From an uncultured Roseibium sp. (GTDB taxonomy: Bacteria; Pseudomonadota; Alphaproteobacteria; Rhizobiales; Stappiaceae): a DNA stretch of 64,000 nucleotides. The notes beneath the pieces are model-generated. The model saw only the letters and a list, made by a program, of their open reading frames with translations, was not told the DNA's origin and made no database searches. The stretch lies in assembly GCF_963669205.1 (NCBI RefSeq), contig NZ_OY769915.1, positions 1,524,001-1,588,000 on the forward strand, read 5' to 3'. Shown piece after piece: positions 35,641 through 44,925 of the stretch (positions are counted from its first letter, which is position 1; each line of letters begins with the position of its first letter). A program made the position numbers and the translations under genes.

Positions 35641-36627
35641 ATGAAACGCTATGCCATTCATAGAACAGCGTCCGCTCCGGCGAGCCGTACGATCGCTTCG
35701 GTTGCGCTTGCGATCACGGTAACTGCTTTTGCAGCGAAACGTTTCGGTTTCATCGACGCAGACGTTTTTGTTCTGTCTCTCCTGTTTTCCGCCTGCGTTG
35801 CGCTGCTTGCGCTCCTGACTGCATGTGTCGCGTTCCAACGGATCTGGAGCAAGGGCGGTCCGGGTGTTCCGGCCGCCTTGACCGGGGTTTTCTTTGGACT
35901 TGCGGCGCTTTTCCCGCCGGCAGTTGTTGTCGGAATGCTGATCACGAGTGGCGGGGTGAACGACATCGCAACCAACCCCGCGGACCCGCCCGAACTGAAA
36001 ACCCAGGCTCTGGCCGAACAGCAGCCGTTCTTGAACTGGACCACGGAACTTCTCAGGGAGAAGGCATTGCCTCTGCTGTCCGGGTTATCGCCGCAAGCCG
36101 CGCTCCAGGGCCTTGAACCGGATCGCCGGACGGTGGATATCGTGCCGCGCAGATACAGGATTGCACCCGGCCGATTGCATGTTGCCGGTGCCAAGGCGCT
36201 GGAAAATCTGAACTGGACGATCGTCGACGAGTTGCCGCCCGACCTGCTCGACGCGGCGACGCGGCTTCAGGCCGAAGGGGAAACGCGTGTCCTTGGCCTG
36301 AAATTCGACGTGGCGCTGAGAATACGCCCCGACACGGTTGGCGCGCTGCTGGATGTGCGCTCGCGGTCCAGAACATCCTTGCGGGACCTGTCCACCAATG
36401 CCGGGCAGATCAGGACCGTTTTTGACGAGATCGACCGAGTTCTGCTGGAAACCTACGGAAACCTTGCCCGCCTGTCTGTTGAAGAGGGCGAGGAGGAAGA
36501 GGAGTTGCCGCCGGTTGTTCTCGAAGATCAGAGGGAGGTTATTCCGCTGCCTGGCTTCAAGCCCTACTTCGAGGATGGCGAGACCACCGATCCGGAGGCG
36601 TCGGACCTGCCGGACCTGGAAGGCTGA
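35641..36627 (+). CDS. DUF1499 membrane protein
   Basis: The 328-residue protein has three hydrophobic segments in its first 120 residues. A periplasmic or cytosolic DUF1499 domain follows (YRIAPGRLHVAGAKALENLNWTIVDEL; VALRIRPDTVGALLDVRSRSRTSLRDLSTNAGQIRTVFDEID). The tail is acidic, containing EEGEEEEELPP. Function of the family is unknown. Its stop lies 4 bp from that of the convergent MBL hydrolase. Confidence 0.87.
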   Translation: MKRYAIHRTASAPASRTIASVALAITVTAFAAKRFGFIDADVFVLSLLFSACVALLALLTACVAFQRIWSKGGPGVPAALTGVFFGLAALFPPAVVVGMLITSGGVNDIATNPADPPELKTQALAEQQPFLNWTTELLREKALPLLSGLSPQAALQGLEPDRRTVDIVPRRYRIAPGRLHVAGAKALENLNWTIVDELPPDLLDAATRLQAEGETRVLGLKFDVALRIRPDTVGALLDVRSRSRTSLRDLSTNAGQIRTVFDEIDRVLLETYGNLARLSVEEGEEEEELPPVVLEDQREVIPLPGFKPYFEDGETTDPEASDLPDLEG

Positions 36628-36631
36628 CCGT

Positions 36632-37534
36632 CTACCGGGTCGCCTTGAAACGGGCGGAAAGCGAAATGCCGGGAAGGGCGGTCGCCAGGCCCCGCTCGAC
36701 TAGATCCTCCAGATGCGCGAAAACCGAAAGCGATGCCGCCGGATGAAGCGACGGGTCGACGGACGCGTAAAGCGTGGCGACAATCTCCGGGATAGACCTT
36801 TCTGCCGCCGAAATCTCCGACAGAATGGACTGTTCGCGGCGCAGCCTGTGCTGCTTCAGATCCGCGACATAGGCATGTGCGTTGTCGATGTGTCCGCCGT
36901 GCCCCGGGTAGTAGGTTCGTTCCGGCCGGGCCAGAAGGGTCTCGAGCGAGGCCATGTAGTCCCGCATGGATCCGTCGGGCGGCGCGACGATGGAGGTGGA
37001 CCATCCCATCACGTGATCCGCTGACAGGAGCACATCTTCCCCCGCAATGGCAAAGCAGAGGTGGTTCGCAGTGTGACCCGGCGTTGCAATTGTTTCGATG
37101 GAGACTTCGCTTGCGTTGTAAACGTCACCGTCCCGCAGCAACTGGTCGGGTGCATGATCCTTGTCACCGCTGCTGTCGAGCGGATTGACCTCGTTTTCTA
37201 TCAACGCCCGTGCGCCCCGGTGCGGACCGCAGCCGACTATCGGCGCGCCGGTCCGGCGTTGCAGCAAGCGCGCCCCCGGTGAATGGTCCATATGCGTGTG
37301 GCTGATCAGGATGGCGTCCAGCACGCTTCCGCCGGTAGCGCTCAGGATGGCGTCGATATGATCCTCCAGCGCAGGACCCGGATCGACAACCACGGTCCGC
37401 CTCGTGCCGATCAGGTAGGTGTTGGTGCCCCGGAACGTGAACGGACCCGGATTGCGGGCCGTCAGTCGCCGGAGGCCGGGGAGAAGCTCCACGGCGGTGC
37501 CGTGGTCTGGATCGAAATCGAGATTGTGTTTCAT
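36632..37534 (-). CDS. MBL-fold metallohydrolase, LACTB2/glyoxalase II-like
   Basis: From the ATG at 37534 the protein is 300 residues. It has the metal motif HTHMDHSPG (HxHxDH), the third-ligand His in TPGHTANHLCF and a further Asp in LLSADHVMGW. A C-terminal winged-helix-like region follows (AAERSIPEIVATLYASVDPSLHPAASLSVFAHLEDLVERG), as in human LACTB2 and bacterial relatives. Such proteins hydrolyse phosphodiester, thioester or lactam bonds; the substrate is unknown. A longer start at 37615 is less likely. Confidence 0.9.
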   Translation of the reverse strand: MKHNLDFDPDHGTAVELLPGLRRLTARNPGPFTFRGTNTYLIGTRRTVVVDPGPALEDHIDAILSATGGSVLDAILISHTHMDHSPGARLLQRRTGAPIVGCGPHRGARALIENEVNPLDSSGDKDHAPDQLLRDGDVYNASEVSIETIATPGHTANHLCFAIAGEDVLLSADHVMGWSTSIVAPPDGSMRDYMASLETLLARPERTYYPGHGGHIDNAHAYVADLKQHRLRREQSILSEISAAERSIPEIVATLYASVDPSLHPAASLSVFAHLEDLVERGLATALPGISLSARFKATR

Positions 37535-37858
37535 GTGTCCAGTGGAACGTCTCAGGTCGGATTGGAAAGGCGTCTCTGCCCTCTTGAACGTCTGCCAACG
37601 CGCATCCTTTGGCAACTCCCAATTTCGACCTGGAGCGGCACCGGCCCGCCGTCATTCGTCTGACGTTAGAATCAGCTAGTGCCTCAAAAAGTGCCGGGAT
37701 CGCCTGGAAAATCCGGACCGGTCTTGCCGGCGCGGGCGCGGTTCTTCGTCGAATGAAAAGAAAGCTGATGCACTTCGGACACAGAATATTTCTTCTTCGT
37801 GGGCTAGAATGAATTGAAAATGACCAAGGCTCAAAACCGGGAACGTGGTGTTTTAGAC

Positions 37859-38338
37859 ATGGCAGATGATCAGGAATGCCGGTTCGAAGTCGTATTGGGC
37901 CTGCCCCGGGACCGGGCATTCTCGCTCTTCGTCGACCGGCTTGACACCTGGTGGACGTCGCCGTTCCGGAATGCCGGTGAAAGCGGGATCGAGCCGCATA
38001 TAGAGCCCTGTGCGGGCGGGCGCTGTTACGAAATCGACGGCAACGGCACCAGTCGCAGCTGGGGGACTGTACTTTCCATCGAGCCGCCGATTTACATCCG
38101 CCTGGCATGGCAGGTCTCGCTGGAGGGAGACGAAGTCGCCGATCCTCTCACCGCAAGCCGCGTTATGGTCAACTTCCGCGAGGCGGGCGAAAACACCCGT
38201 GTCGAGATCGTTCACACGGAGTTCCTGCGCCATGGTGAAAACGGTGCGGACTATTGCGCCTTCATGCGGCAAGAGAACGGATGGCCCCGGATGATATCCG
38301 GATTGAAATCCGCGGCGCAGACAACAACCTGGCGATAA
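37859..38338 (+). CDS. SRPBCC-domain protein (AHSA1-like)
   Basis: The protein is 159 residues from the ATG at 37859, with the helix-grip pattern FEVVLGLPRDRAFSLFVDRLDTWWTSPFR, CAGGRCYEIDGNG, WGTVLSIEPPIYIRLAW and a C-terminal helix ENGWPRMISGLKSA. Starts at 37814 (TTG) or 37820 are possible; none has a clear ribosome-binding site. Unlike the copy at 30197 it has no ArsR partner. The ligand is unknown. Confidence 0.82.
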   Translation: MADDQECRFEVVLGLPRDRAFSLFVDRLDTWWTSPFRNAGESGIEPHIEPCAGGRCYEIDGNGTSRSWGTVLSIEPPIYIRLAWQVSLEGDEVADPLTASRVMVNFREAGENTRVEIVHTEFLRHGENGADYCAFMRQENGWPRMISGLKSAAQTTTWR

Positions 38339-38516
38339 CTCACCACGAGCGCACGCCAATCGCGTTGCTGTCGCTTCGCTGACATGCTTCGTGTGGTAAG
38401 GCAGCCGCAGCCCTTGCCCGAAAACCTGATTTCGACCTTGCAAATTGCTGAGGCGACGAAATAGTGTGCGGCAATTGAGGCGTAACCCACAGGTTCCCGA
38501 TCTTGCGCTCGTTTTC

Positions 38517-39866
38517 ATGTCTTCCATGTCTGTAGAGGAAACGCCCGAAGGGCACCCCCCCGCATCGCCGCTCACCAGGATCGGCGAGGCGCGCTGGATC
38601 CTTCTGACCGCCCTTTGCGCGGCAGTTGCCGCTGTCCTGCTTTTCCAGGTGCCGTTCTGGCCTGCGGCAGGTGCCGTTGGGCTGATGACTTTCGTCGCCG
38701 CCTTTGTTCCGAGACGGTCCGCGAGCGGGCGCGTGAAACTGAACACCCGGCGCGAGATCCGGCGGATGTGGCCGGGCACGGGCATGAAGGTGACGGTCGA
38801 CGCTCTGCCAACACCGTGTTTCGTCGCCGATGGACGCGGGATCACCCGCTACGTGAATGCCAAGGCGCACGCGATCTACGACGGTGTGAAGCCGGGGGAC
38901 CCGCTGTCATTTTCGCTGCGTGCGCCTTCGTTGCTTGAAGCATTTGACCGCGTCTGCAGCTCCGGGAAGGAAGAACGCATATCCTGGATCGAAAAGGTGC
39001 CGACCGAGACCTGGTACGAGGCGCATATTGCCCCGATCTACATGCCCGGCTCGGCAAACCATGCCCGTACCCATCTCCCGGACTTCATTCTGGTAGTCAT
39101 TCAGGACCTGACGGAAAACCGCCGTCTGGAGCGCATGCGGACCGATTTCGTCGCAAACGCCAGTCATGAATTGCGAACACCCCTGGCCTCTCTGACGGGG
39201 TTTATCGAAACGATACAGGGACCTGCAAAAAACGATCCCGATGCCCAGGACCGGTTCTTGTCGATCATGCTGGACCAGGCGGCGCGCATGCGCCGGCTTA
39301 TCGACGACATCCTGTCTCTCTCCCGAATCGAGCTGAAGGCCCATGTACGGCCGGTGACCGTGGTCGACCTTGCGGAGATCGTGCGCCATACAGCGGACGC
39401 ACTGTCGCCGCTTGCGCGCGACCTCGATGTCGACATCCGGATTGACCTGCCGGACGGGCCAACGAGACTGCGGGGGGACCGCGATGAACTCATTCAGGTT
39501 GCCGAAAACCTGATGGAAAATGCGCTGAAATACGGCAGTTCCGGCAAGTATGTAGACGTTTCGCTGCGCCTGACGCAGGAGACGGGTGTCACTCCCGTGT
39601 GGCTCTTCTCAATCCGGGACTACGGGGAGGGCATACCGAAGGAGCATCTGCCCAGGCTGACCGAGCGGTTTTACCGCGTCGACGTGGAGTCCAGCAGGGC
39701 CCTGAAGGGGACCGGACTGGGACTTGCCATCGTCAAGCACATCCTGACCCGCCACAAGGCGCGTATGGAAGTGGAGAGCGAGCCGGGTGAGGGCGCGACC
39801 TTCAAGATCTACCTTCCGGCTCTTGAGGAAGCGGAAGACGCCGCCGAACACCCTCGGCAACGCTAG
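38517..39866 (+). CDS. phoR: Phosphate-regulon sensor histidine kinase
   Basis: The 449-residue kinase has two N-terminal membrane helices (about residues 22-62) and a PAS-like domain (TPCFVADGRGITRYVNAKAHAIYDG). The HisKA box carries H217 in NASHELRTPL. The HATPase has the N box LMENALKYGSSG, then IRDYGEGIPKEHLPRLTERFYR and GTGLGLAIVKHI. It phosphorylates PhoB when phosphate is low, under control of PhoU and the Pst transporter encoded next. The start is uncertain between ATGs at 38517 and 38526, and a TTG at 38445 is also open. The order phoR-pstSCAB-phoU-phoB is characteristic of Hyphomicrobiales. Confidence 0.93.
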   Translation: MSSMSVEETPEGHPPASPLTRIGEARWILLTALCAAVAAVLLFQVPFWPAAGAVGLMTFVAAFVPRRSASGRVKLNTRREIRRMWPGTGMKVTVDALPTPCFVADGRGITRYVNAKAHAIYDGVKPGDPLSFSLRAPSLLEAFDRVCSSGKEERISWIEKVPTETWYEAHIAPIYMPGSANHARTHLPDFILVVIQDLTENRRLERMRTDFVANASHELRTPLASLTGFIETIQGPAKNDPDAQDRFLSIMLDQAARMRRLIDDILSLSRIELKAHVRPVTVVDLAEIVRHTADALSPLARDLDVDIRIDLPDGPTRLRGDRDELIQVAENLMENALKYGSSGKYVDVSLRLTQETGVTPVWLFSIRDYGEGIPKEHLPRLTERFYRVDVESSRALKGTGLGLAIVKHILTRHKARMEVESEPGEGATFKIYLPALEEAEDAAEHPRQR

Positions 39867-40018
39867 CACGTGCACGGGGCAACGCGTCTGCGAGCGCCCC
39901 ACCGTCAATCCGGCGACAGACTCGGGCGCCGGGAAAACGGATGTGACTTTGTTCGGGGCCGATTCTGACACAAAACAGTCAAAAGACAAAAATAATCTAT
40001 ATTTTTCAATAACTTAAA

Positions 40019-40058
40019 TTGTCACATAACTGATAACAAACTGTCATAGAACTCTCAT
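40019..40058 (+). promoter_or_regulatory. Tandem Pho box (four PhoB half-sites) upstream of pstS
   Basis: Four 7-mers related to CTGTCAT recur every 11 bp: TTGTCAC at 40019, CTGATAA at 40030, CTGTCAT at 40041 and CTCTCAT at 40052. Each is separated by four A-rich bases. An 11-bp pitch is the known geometry of PhoB boxes, so this array should bind two PhoB dimers and drive pstSCAB-phoU-phoB under phosphate limitation. Confidence 0.88.
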
Positions 40059-40144
40059 CCACGGGGCCTAGGGTCCCCGCATCGTTCACGCACGTAACGC
40101 GTGGCGACTATCCATAAACCTTGACATTCAAAGGGAGTGGTCAA

Positions 40145-41182
40145 GTGAAATTTACGACCCTCGTAAGCGCAACTGCCCTCGCGGTTGCATCCACTGCATT
40201 CGTTGGCGCAGCCCAGGCTCGCGACCAGGTCCAAGTTGCTGGTTCTTCCACGGTTCTTCCCTACGCTTCCATCGTTGCTGAAGCTTTTGGCGAGAACACC
40301 GATTTCCCGACGCCGGTTGTTGAGTCCGGTGGGTCTTCGGCTGGTCTGAAGCGCTTCTGCGAAGGCGTTGGCGAGAACACGATCGACGTTGCCAATGCGT
40401 CCCGCAAGATCCGCGACAAGGAAATCAAGGCGTGCGCCGAAGCCGGCGTTAAGGACATCATCGAAGTCCGCATCGGTTACGATGGAATCGTCTTCGCTTC
40501 GCAGAAGAATGGTCCTGCATTCACCGCTTTCGAACCGGTTGACGTGTTCAACGCTCTCGGTGCCAAGGTCCTGAAGGACGGCCAGATCGTCGACAACCCC
40601 TACAACAAGTGGGCCGAGTTCAATTCCGAGCTGCCGGATGTCGACATTGCTGCCTTCATCCCGGGCACCAAGCACGGCACTCGCGAAGTCTTCGAAGAGA
40701 AGGTTCTCGCAGTCGGTTGTGAAGAGTCCGGCGCCCTGAAGGCGATGATGGACGCCGGCATGTCCGAAGACGACGCTGAAGATGCCTGCATTGCGGTTCG
40801 TCGCGACGGCAAGTCCGTTGACATCGACGGTGACTACACCGAGACCCTCGCCCGCATCGACACCAACCCGAATGGCATCGGCGTTTTCGGTCTCGCATTC
40901 TACGAGAACAACACCGACAAGCTGAAGGTCGCGACCATGGGCGGTATCGCTCCGTCCACCGAGACGATCGCTTCCGGTGAGTATCCGGTTTCCCGTCCGC
41001 TGTACTTCTACGTCAAGAAGGCGCACATCGGCGTGATCCCGGGCCTGAAGGAATACGCTCAGTTCTTCATCGCTGACGAAATTGCCGGTCCTCAGGGCCC
41101 GTTGGCACAGTACGGCCTGGTTTCCGACCCGGAGCTGGCTGCTGTACAGGCTTCCGTCAACAACGAAGAAACAATGAAGTAA
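40145..41182 (+). CDS. pstS: Periplasmic phosphate-binding protein
   Basis: The 345-residue protein has a signal peptide cleaved after AQA (about residue 24), and the mature part opens with VQVAGSSTVLPYASIVAE, the PstS phosphate-binding start. SGGSSAGLKRFCEG and ANASRKIRDKE are further family blocks, and FIPGTKHGTREVFEEKVL also binds phosphate. The start is GTG at 40145, with AGGGAGTGG just upstream; a TTG at 40121 is less likely. It delivers phosphate to PstCA. A hairpin after the gene (41204) probably lowers read-through to pstC. Confidence 0.96.
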   Translation: MKFTTLVSATALAVASTAFVGAAQARDQVQVAGSSTVLPYASIVAEAFGENTDFPTPVVESGGSSAGLKRFCEGVGENTIDVANASRKIRDKEIKACAEAGVKDIIEVRIGYDGIVFASQKNGPAFTAFEPVDVFNALGAKVLKDGQIVDNPYNKWAEFNSELPDVDIAAFIPGTKHGTREVFEEKVLAVGCEESGALKAMMDAGMSEDDAEDACIAVRRDGKSVDIDGDYTETLARIDTNPNGIGVFGLAFYENNTDKLKVATMGGIAPSTETIASGEYPVSRPLYFYVKKAHIGVIPGLKEYAQFFIADEIAGPQGPLAQYGLVSDPELAAVQASVNNEETMK

Positions 41183-41203
41183 TCGAGCCGTTGCTCGATC
41201 GAG

Positions 41204-41229
41204 GGGCGGCAATTTCCGCCGCCCTTTTT
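41204..41229 (+). terminator. Hairpin with T-run between pstS and pstC
   Basis: GGGCGGC at 41204-41210 and GCCGCCC at 41218-41224 form a 7-bp stem with a 7-nt loop followed by TTTTTC. As an intrinsic (partial) terminator it would make pstS message more abundant than the distal genes, a common arrangement for binding-protein genes. Confidence 0.75.
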
Positions 41230-41263
41230 CTTTTTGGTTTTCGTTACATTTCCGGGGGAGCAA

Positions 41264-42736
41264 ATGCCTTTGTTCTGGCTCATTTTGATCGTGCTTGCCA
41301 TTGCTGCTGTGGGGTACGTTCTTGGGCGGTCGCGGGCCATGTCCAGTGCCGGGGGGGAGTTCTCCGCTCTTCATTCCCTGCCGTCCTATTACGGGGCGAA
41401 CGTTGCGATGAAGGTGGCTGTTCCTGCCTTCCTGCTCCTCATCGTTTGGCTGCTCGCGCAGCCATTTTACGTTAACAGCGTCATTTCCGGGATGATCCCC
41501 GAAACGTCGATCGAAGAAGGATCGTCACGGGGACTTGTTCTTGCAGAGGTGCGCCGCGCCGCAAGAGGTCTCGACAACGCCGTTGCAAGCGGAGCGATGA
41601 CCGAGGAGTTCGCGCGCAATGCCCGGGCCGACTTCGCGGATATCAGCACACGCCTCAAGGATGCCGGCCAGATTGTCACCACGGAGATCACGCAGCCGAT
41701 CCTGCTGGCGGCGCAGCGCTACCGCATCCTGAATTCGACCGGCAACTGGATCATGTCGATCGCGGTCATTCTGGTCGCGTTGTTCGGCGCGTTCTGGGCC
41801 CTGCGCGAGACCAGCGCTGAGTTCAGGGCGCGTAATGTCGTTGAAAAGGGCATCAAGGCGATCCTGATCGCGGCGGCATCCATCGCAATCCTGACCACCA
41901 TCGGGATCGTGCTGTCCCTGGTCTTCAACACCGCCGAATTCTTCCGGCTCTACCCGGCTTCGGACTTCTTCTTCGGCCTGACATGGTCGCCAAGCTTCTC
42001 CGGGCGCGGCAGTTCCTCCCAGCTTGGCATCCTGCCGCTGCTGTGGGGCACGCTCTACATTTCCATCGTTGCGCTGCTTGTCGCCGTGCCGATCGGACTT
42101 TTCGCCGCGGTGTACCTGTCGGAATATGCCAGCCCGAAGGTCCGTGCCGTCGCCAAGCCGCTGCTTGAGGTTCTGGCGGGCATCCCGACCATCGTCTACG
42201 GTCTCTTCGCTCTTCTGACGGTCGGCCCTCTGCTTCTGTCGGTTTTCGGCGACGAGGGCCTGGGGATCATGCAGGCCGGAACGGCGGTCATGACCGCGGG
42301 TCTGGTCATGGGCATCATGCTGATCCCCTTCGTGAGTTCCCTATCGGATGACATCATCAACGCCGTGCCGCAGGCCATGCGCGACGGTTCATACGGTCTG
42401 GGAGCGACCAAGTCCGAGACGGTGCGCCAGGTCATCCTGCCGGCCGCGCTTCCCGGTATCGTCGGTGCGATCCTGCTGGCTGCCTCGCGGGCCATCGGCG
42501 AAACCATGATCGTCGTGCTCGGCGCCGGCGCGGCCGCGCGCCTCAGCCTAAACCCGTTCGAGGCCATGACGACCGTCACCGCCAAGATCGTCAGTCAGCT
42601 GACAGGCGACGCCGACTTCGCCTCACCGGTTGCGCTGGTCGCCTTCGCGCTCGGCATGACACTCTTCGTGATAACCTTGGGTCTCAATATTGTCGCACTC
42701 TACATCGTGCGCAAATACCGGGAGCAGTATGACTGA
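41264..42736 (+). CDS. pstC: Phosphate ABC transporter permease PstC
   Basis: The 490-residue protein is an inner-membrane permease of the Pst complex. It carries an N-terminal extension of about 200 residues typical of alphaproteobacteria. The permease core has the ABC interaction loop (GSYGLGATKSETVRQVILPAALPGIVGAILLAASRAIGET). The ATG at 41264 follows GGGGGAG; the TTG at 41234 is an alternative. Its stop overlaps the pstA start (TGATG). Confidence 0.95.
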   Translation: MPLFWLILIVLAIAAVGYVLGRSRAMSSAGGEFSALHSLPSYYGANVAMKVAVPAFLLLIVWLLAQPFYVNSVISGMIPETSIEEGSSRGLVLAEVRRAARGLDNAVASGAMTEEFARNARADFADISTRLKDAGQIVTTEITQPILLAAQRYRILNSTGNWIMSIAVILVALFGAFWALRETSAEFRARNVVEKGIKAILIAAASIAILTTIGIVLSLVFNTAEFFRLYPASDFFFGLTWSPSFSGRGSSSQLGILPLLWGTLYISIVALLVAVPIGLFAAVYLSEYASPKVRAVAKPLLEVLAGIPTIVYGLFALLTVGPLLLSVFGDEGLGIMQAGTAVMTAGLVMGIMLIPFVSSLSDDIINAVPQAMRDGSYGLGATKSETVRQVILPAALPGIVGAILLAASRAIGETMIVVLGAGAAARLSLNPFEAMTTVTAKIVSQLTGDADFASPVALVAFALGMTLFVITLGLNIVALYIVRKYREQYD

Positions 42737-44085
42737 TGACCGACGCAACACTTCCTCCCGAGACGTCCGCGCCGCCTGCAAAAGCGCCAAGGCAACCGAA
42801 GTCGCTCTACGCGCTCGATGATCTGACACGCAAACGCAACGCCGCGGAAAAACGCTTCCAGGCCTACGGCATCGGGGCGATCGCAATCGGCCTTTTCTTC
42901 CTTGTTGTCCTGGCCTACGCGATCATCTCGCAGGGGTTTCCCGCCTTCTCGCGCACGGTGGTCGAAGTCGAATTCACCCTGACGCAGGAGCAGTACGACG
43001 CGGCCGAGGGTACGCTGTTCAAGACCAGGGCATATGAAGAGATCTTCATCAACGCCCTGTCCGGCCAGCTTCAGGACAGTGGTCTTGAAACAACGGTCGA
43101 GCCGGAAGCCATCGAGCGTATCGTCGGCAAACCGGGCGGCACCATCCGTGAGTTTTTCCGTGAAAACGAGGACCAGCTCGGCCAGCCGGTCCGGTTCGAC
43201 CTGGCCGCATCTTCCAGGGTCGACGGTTACATGAGCGGCCGTATTACCCGCGAGACCATAACCGACAGCCGCTTCCTGATGACATCGGATCTGGATGTTG
43301 TCGACAATCTGGTCGAGGCGGGTGTCATCAAGACGGTGTTCAACTGGCCCTTCATCACCGGTGCCGACGCAGGCGTCGACAATGCGGCTGCCGCAGGCAT
43401 TGGCGCTTCCGTGATCGGGTCCTTCTTCATGATGCTGGTGGTGCTGTTCCTGTCGCTTCCGATCGGTGTGGCTGCATCCATCTACCTGGAGGAATTCGCC
43501 CCGCAGAACAGGTTCACCGACCTGATCGAGGTGAACATCTCGAACCTTGCCGCCGTTCCCTCGATCGTGTTCGGCATTCTGGGTCTGGCAGTGTTCATCC
43601 AGTTCATGCATCTGCCGCAATCCGCACCGCTGGTCGGCGGACTGGTGCTGACACTGATGACGCTGCCGACGATCATCATTTCGACACGAGCGTCGCTGAA
43701 GGCGGTTCCGCCGAGTATCAGGGATGCTGCGCTCGGCGTCGGAGCCTCCAAGATGCAGGCGACCTTCCACCACGTGCTTCCCCTGGCCATGCCAGGTATC
43801 CTCACCGGAACCATTATCGGTCTTGCACAGGCCCTGGGCGAGACAGCACCGCTGCTGCTGATCGGCATGGTCGGTTTCGTCGCGCGCGGATATCCGGACG
43901 GGTTCATCGCCGGCTTCACTGAGCCGAATTCGGCGATGCCGGCCCAGATCTACACTTGGGCGGCACGGTCGGATTTGGCCTTTACGGAGAAAGCCTGGGG
44001 TGGAATTATCGTCCTCCTGATCTTCCTCCTTTCGATGAACATTCTCGCGATCATCCTGCGCCGCAGGTTTGAGCGCCGCTGGTAA
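42736..44085 (+). CDS. pstA: Phosphate ABC transporter permease PstA
   Basis: The 449-residue inner-membrane partner of PstC has a long N-terminal part. One membrane helix lies near 45-65, followed by a periplasmic insert of about 150 residues. The permease core has the interaction loop DAALGVGASKMQATFHHVLPLAMPGILTGTIIGLAQALGETAPLL. It overlaps pstC by one base. The periplasmic insert is usual in this class and not an artefact. Confidence 0.95.
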   Translation: MTDATLPPETSAPPAKAPRQPKSLYALDDLTRKRNAAEKRFQAYGIGAIAIGLFFLVVLAYAIISQGFPAFSRTVVEVEFTLTQEQYDAAEGTLFKTRAYEEIFINALSGQLQDSGLETTVEPEAIERIVGKPGGTIREFFRENEDQLGQPVRFDLAASSRVDGYMSGRITRETITDSRFLMTSDLDVVDNLVEAGVIKTVFNWPFITGADAGVDNAAAAGIGASVIGSFFMMLVVLFLSLPIGVAASIYLEEFAPQNRFTDLIEVNISNLAAVPSIVFGILGLAVFIQFMHLPQSAPLVGGLVLTLMTLPTIIISTRASLKAVPPSIRDAALGVGASKMQATFHHVLPLAMPGILTGTIIGLAQALGETAPLLLIGMVGFVARGYPDGFIAGFTEPNSAMPAQIYTWAARSDLAFTEKAWGGIIVLLIFLLSMNILAIILRRRFERRW

Positions 44086-44096
44086 GGATTGACGCG

Positions 44097-44894
44097 ATGA
44101 ACGAAATGCCGAGCATTGAACAGGCGAAAGACATGACCGAGAGCAAGATTTCCGCAAACAAGGTGCAGGTCTTTTATGGCGAGAACCACGCCATCAAGGA
44201 TGTCGACATCGAGATCCAGCCGCGGTCTGTGACCTCCTTCATCGGCCCCTCCGGCTGTGGCAAGTCGACGTTCCTGCGAACCATCAACCGCATGAACGAC
44301 ACGATCGACATCTGCCGCGTCGAGGGATCCATCAGGATCGACAACGAGGACATCTACGACCCGAAAGTCGATCCGGTGCAACTGCGCGCGAAGGTCGGCA
44401 TGGTGTTCCAGAAGCCGAACCCGTTTCCGAAGTCGATCTACGACAACATCGCCTACGGCCCGCGCATTCACGGCCTGGCCCGCAACAAGGCCGAGCTCGA
44501 CGATATCGTCTCCTCCAGCCTGCAGAAGGCAGGCCTTTGGGAAGAGGTCAAGAACCGCCTGGACGAGCCCGGAACCGGCATGTCCGGCGGGCAGCAGCAG
44601 CGCCTGTGCATTGCGCGGGCAATCGCCGTCAACCCGGAAGTCATCCTCATGGATGAACCCTGTTCGGCGCTCGACCCGATTGCGACGGCGAAGGTCGAGG
44701 AACTGATCGACGAGTTGCGCGAGAACTACACGATCGTGATCGTGACGCACTCCATGCAGCAGGCGGCCCGTGTCTCGCAGCGCACCGCGTTTTTTCATCT
44801 CGGTATACTGGTTGAAGAAGGTCCCACCGAGGACATCTTCACAAACCCGAAAGACAAGCGCACTCAGGATTACATTACTGGCCGCTTCGGCTAG
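44097..44894 (+). CDS. pstB: Phosphate ABC transporter ATPase
   Basis: The 265-residue ATPase powers phosphate import through PstCA. It shows Walker A GPSGCGKST, the Q-loop in VFQKPNPFPKSIYDN, the signature MSGGQQQRLCIARAI and Walker B VILMDEPCSALD. The H-loop is VTHSMQQAARVS. It starts 11 bp after pstA. With PhoU it also signals phosphate status to PhoR. Confidence 0.97.
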   Translation: MNEMPSIEQAKDMTESKISANKVQVFYGENHAIKDVDIEIQPRSVTSFIGPSGCGKSTFLRTINRMNDTIDICRVEGSIRIDNEDIYDPKVDPVQLRAKVGMVFQKPNPFPKSIYDNIAYGPRIHGLARNKAELDDIVSSSLQKAGLWEEVKNRLDEPGTGMSGGQQQRLCIARAIAVNPEVILMDEPCSALDPIATAKVEELIDELRENYTIVIVTHSMQQAARVSQRTAFFHLGILVEEGPTEDIFTNPKDKRTQDYITGRFG

Positions 44895-44925
44895 GCGATT
44901 TTCCGAAATCGGAAGGGGACACAGG

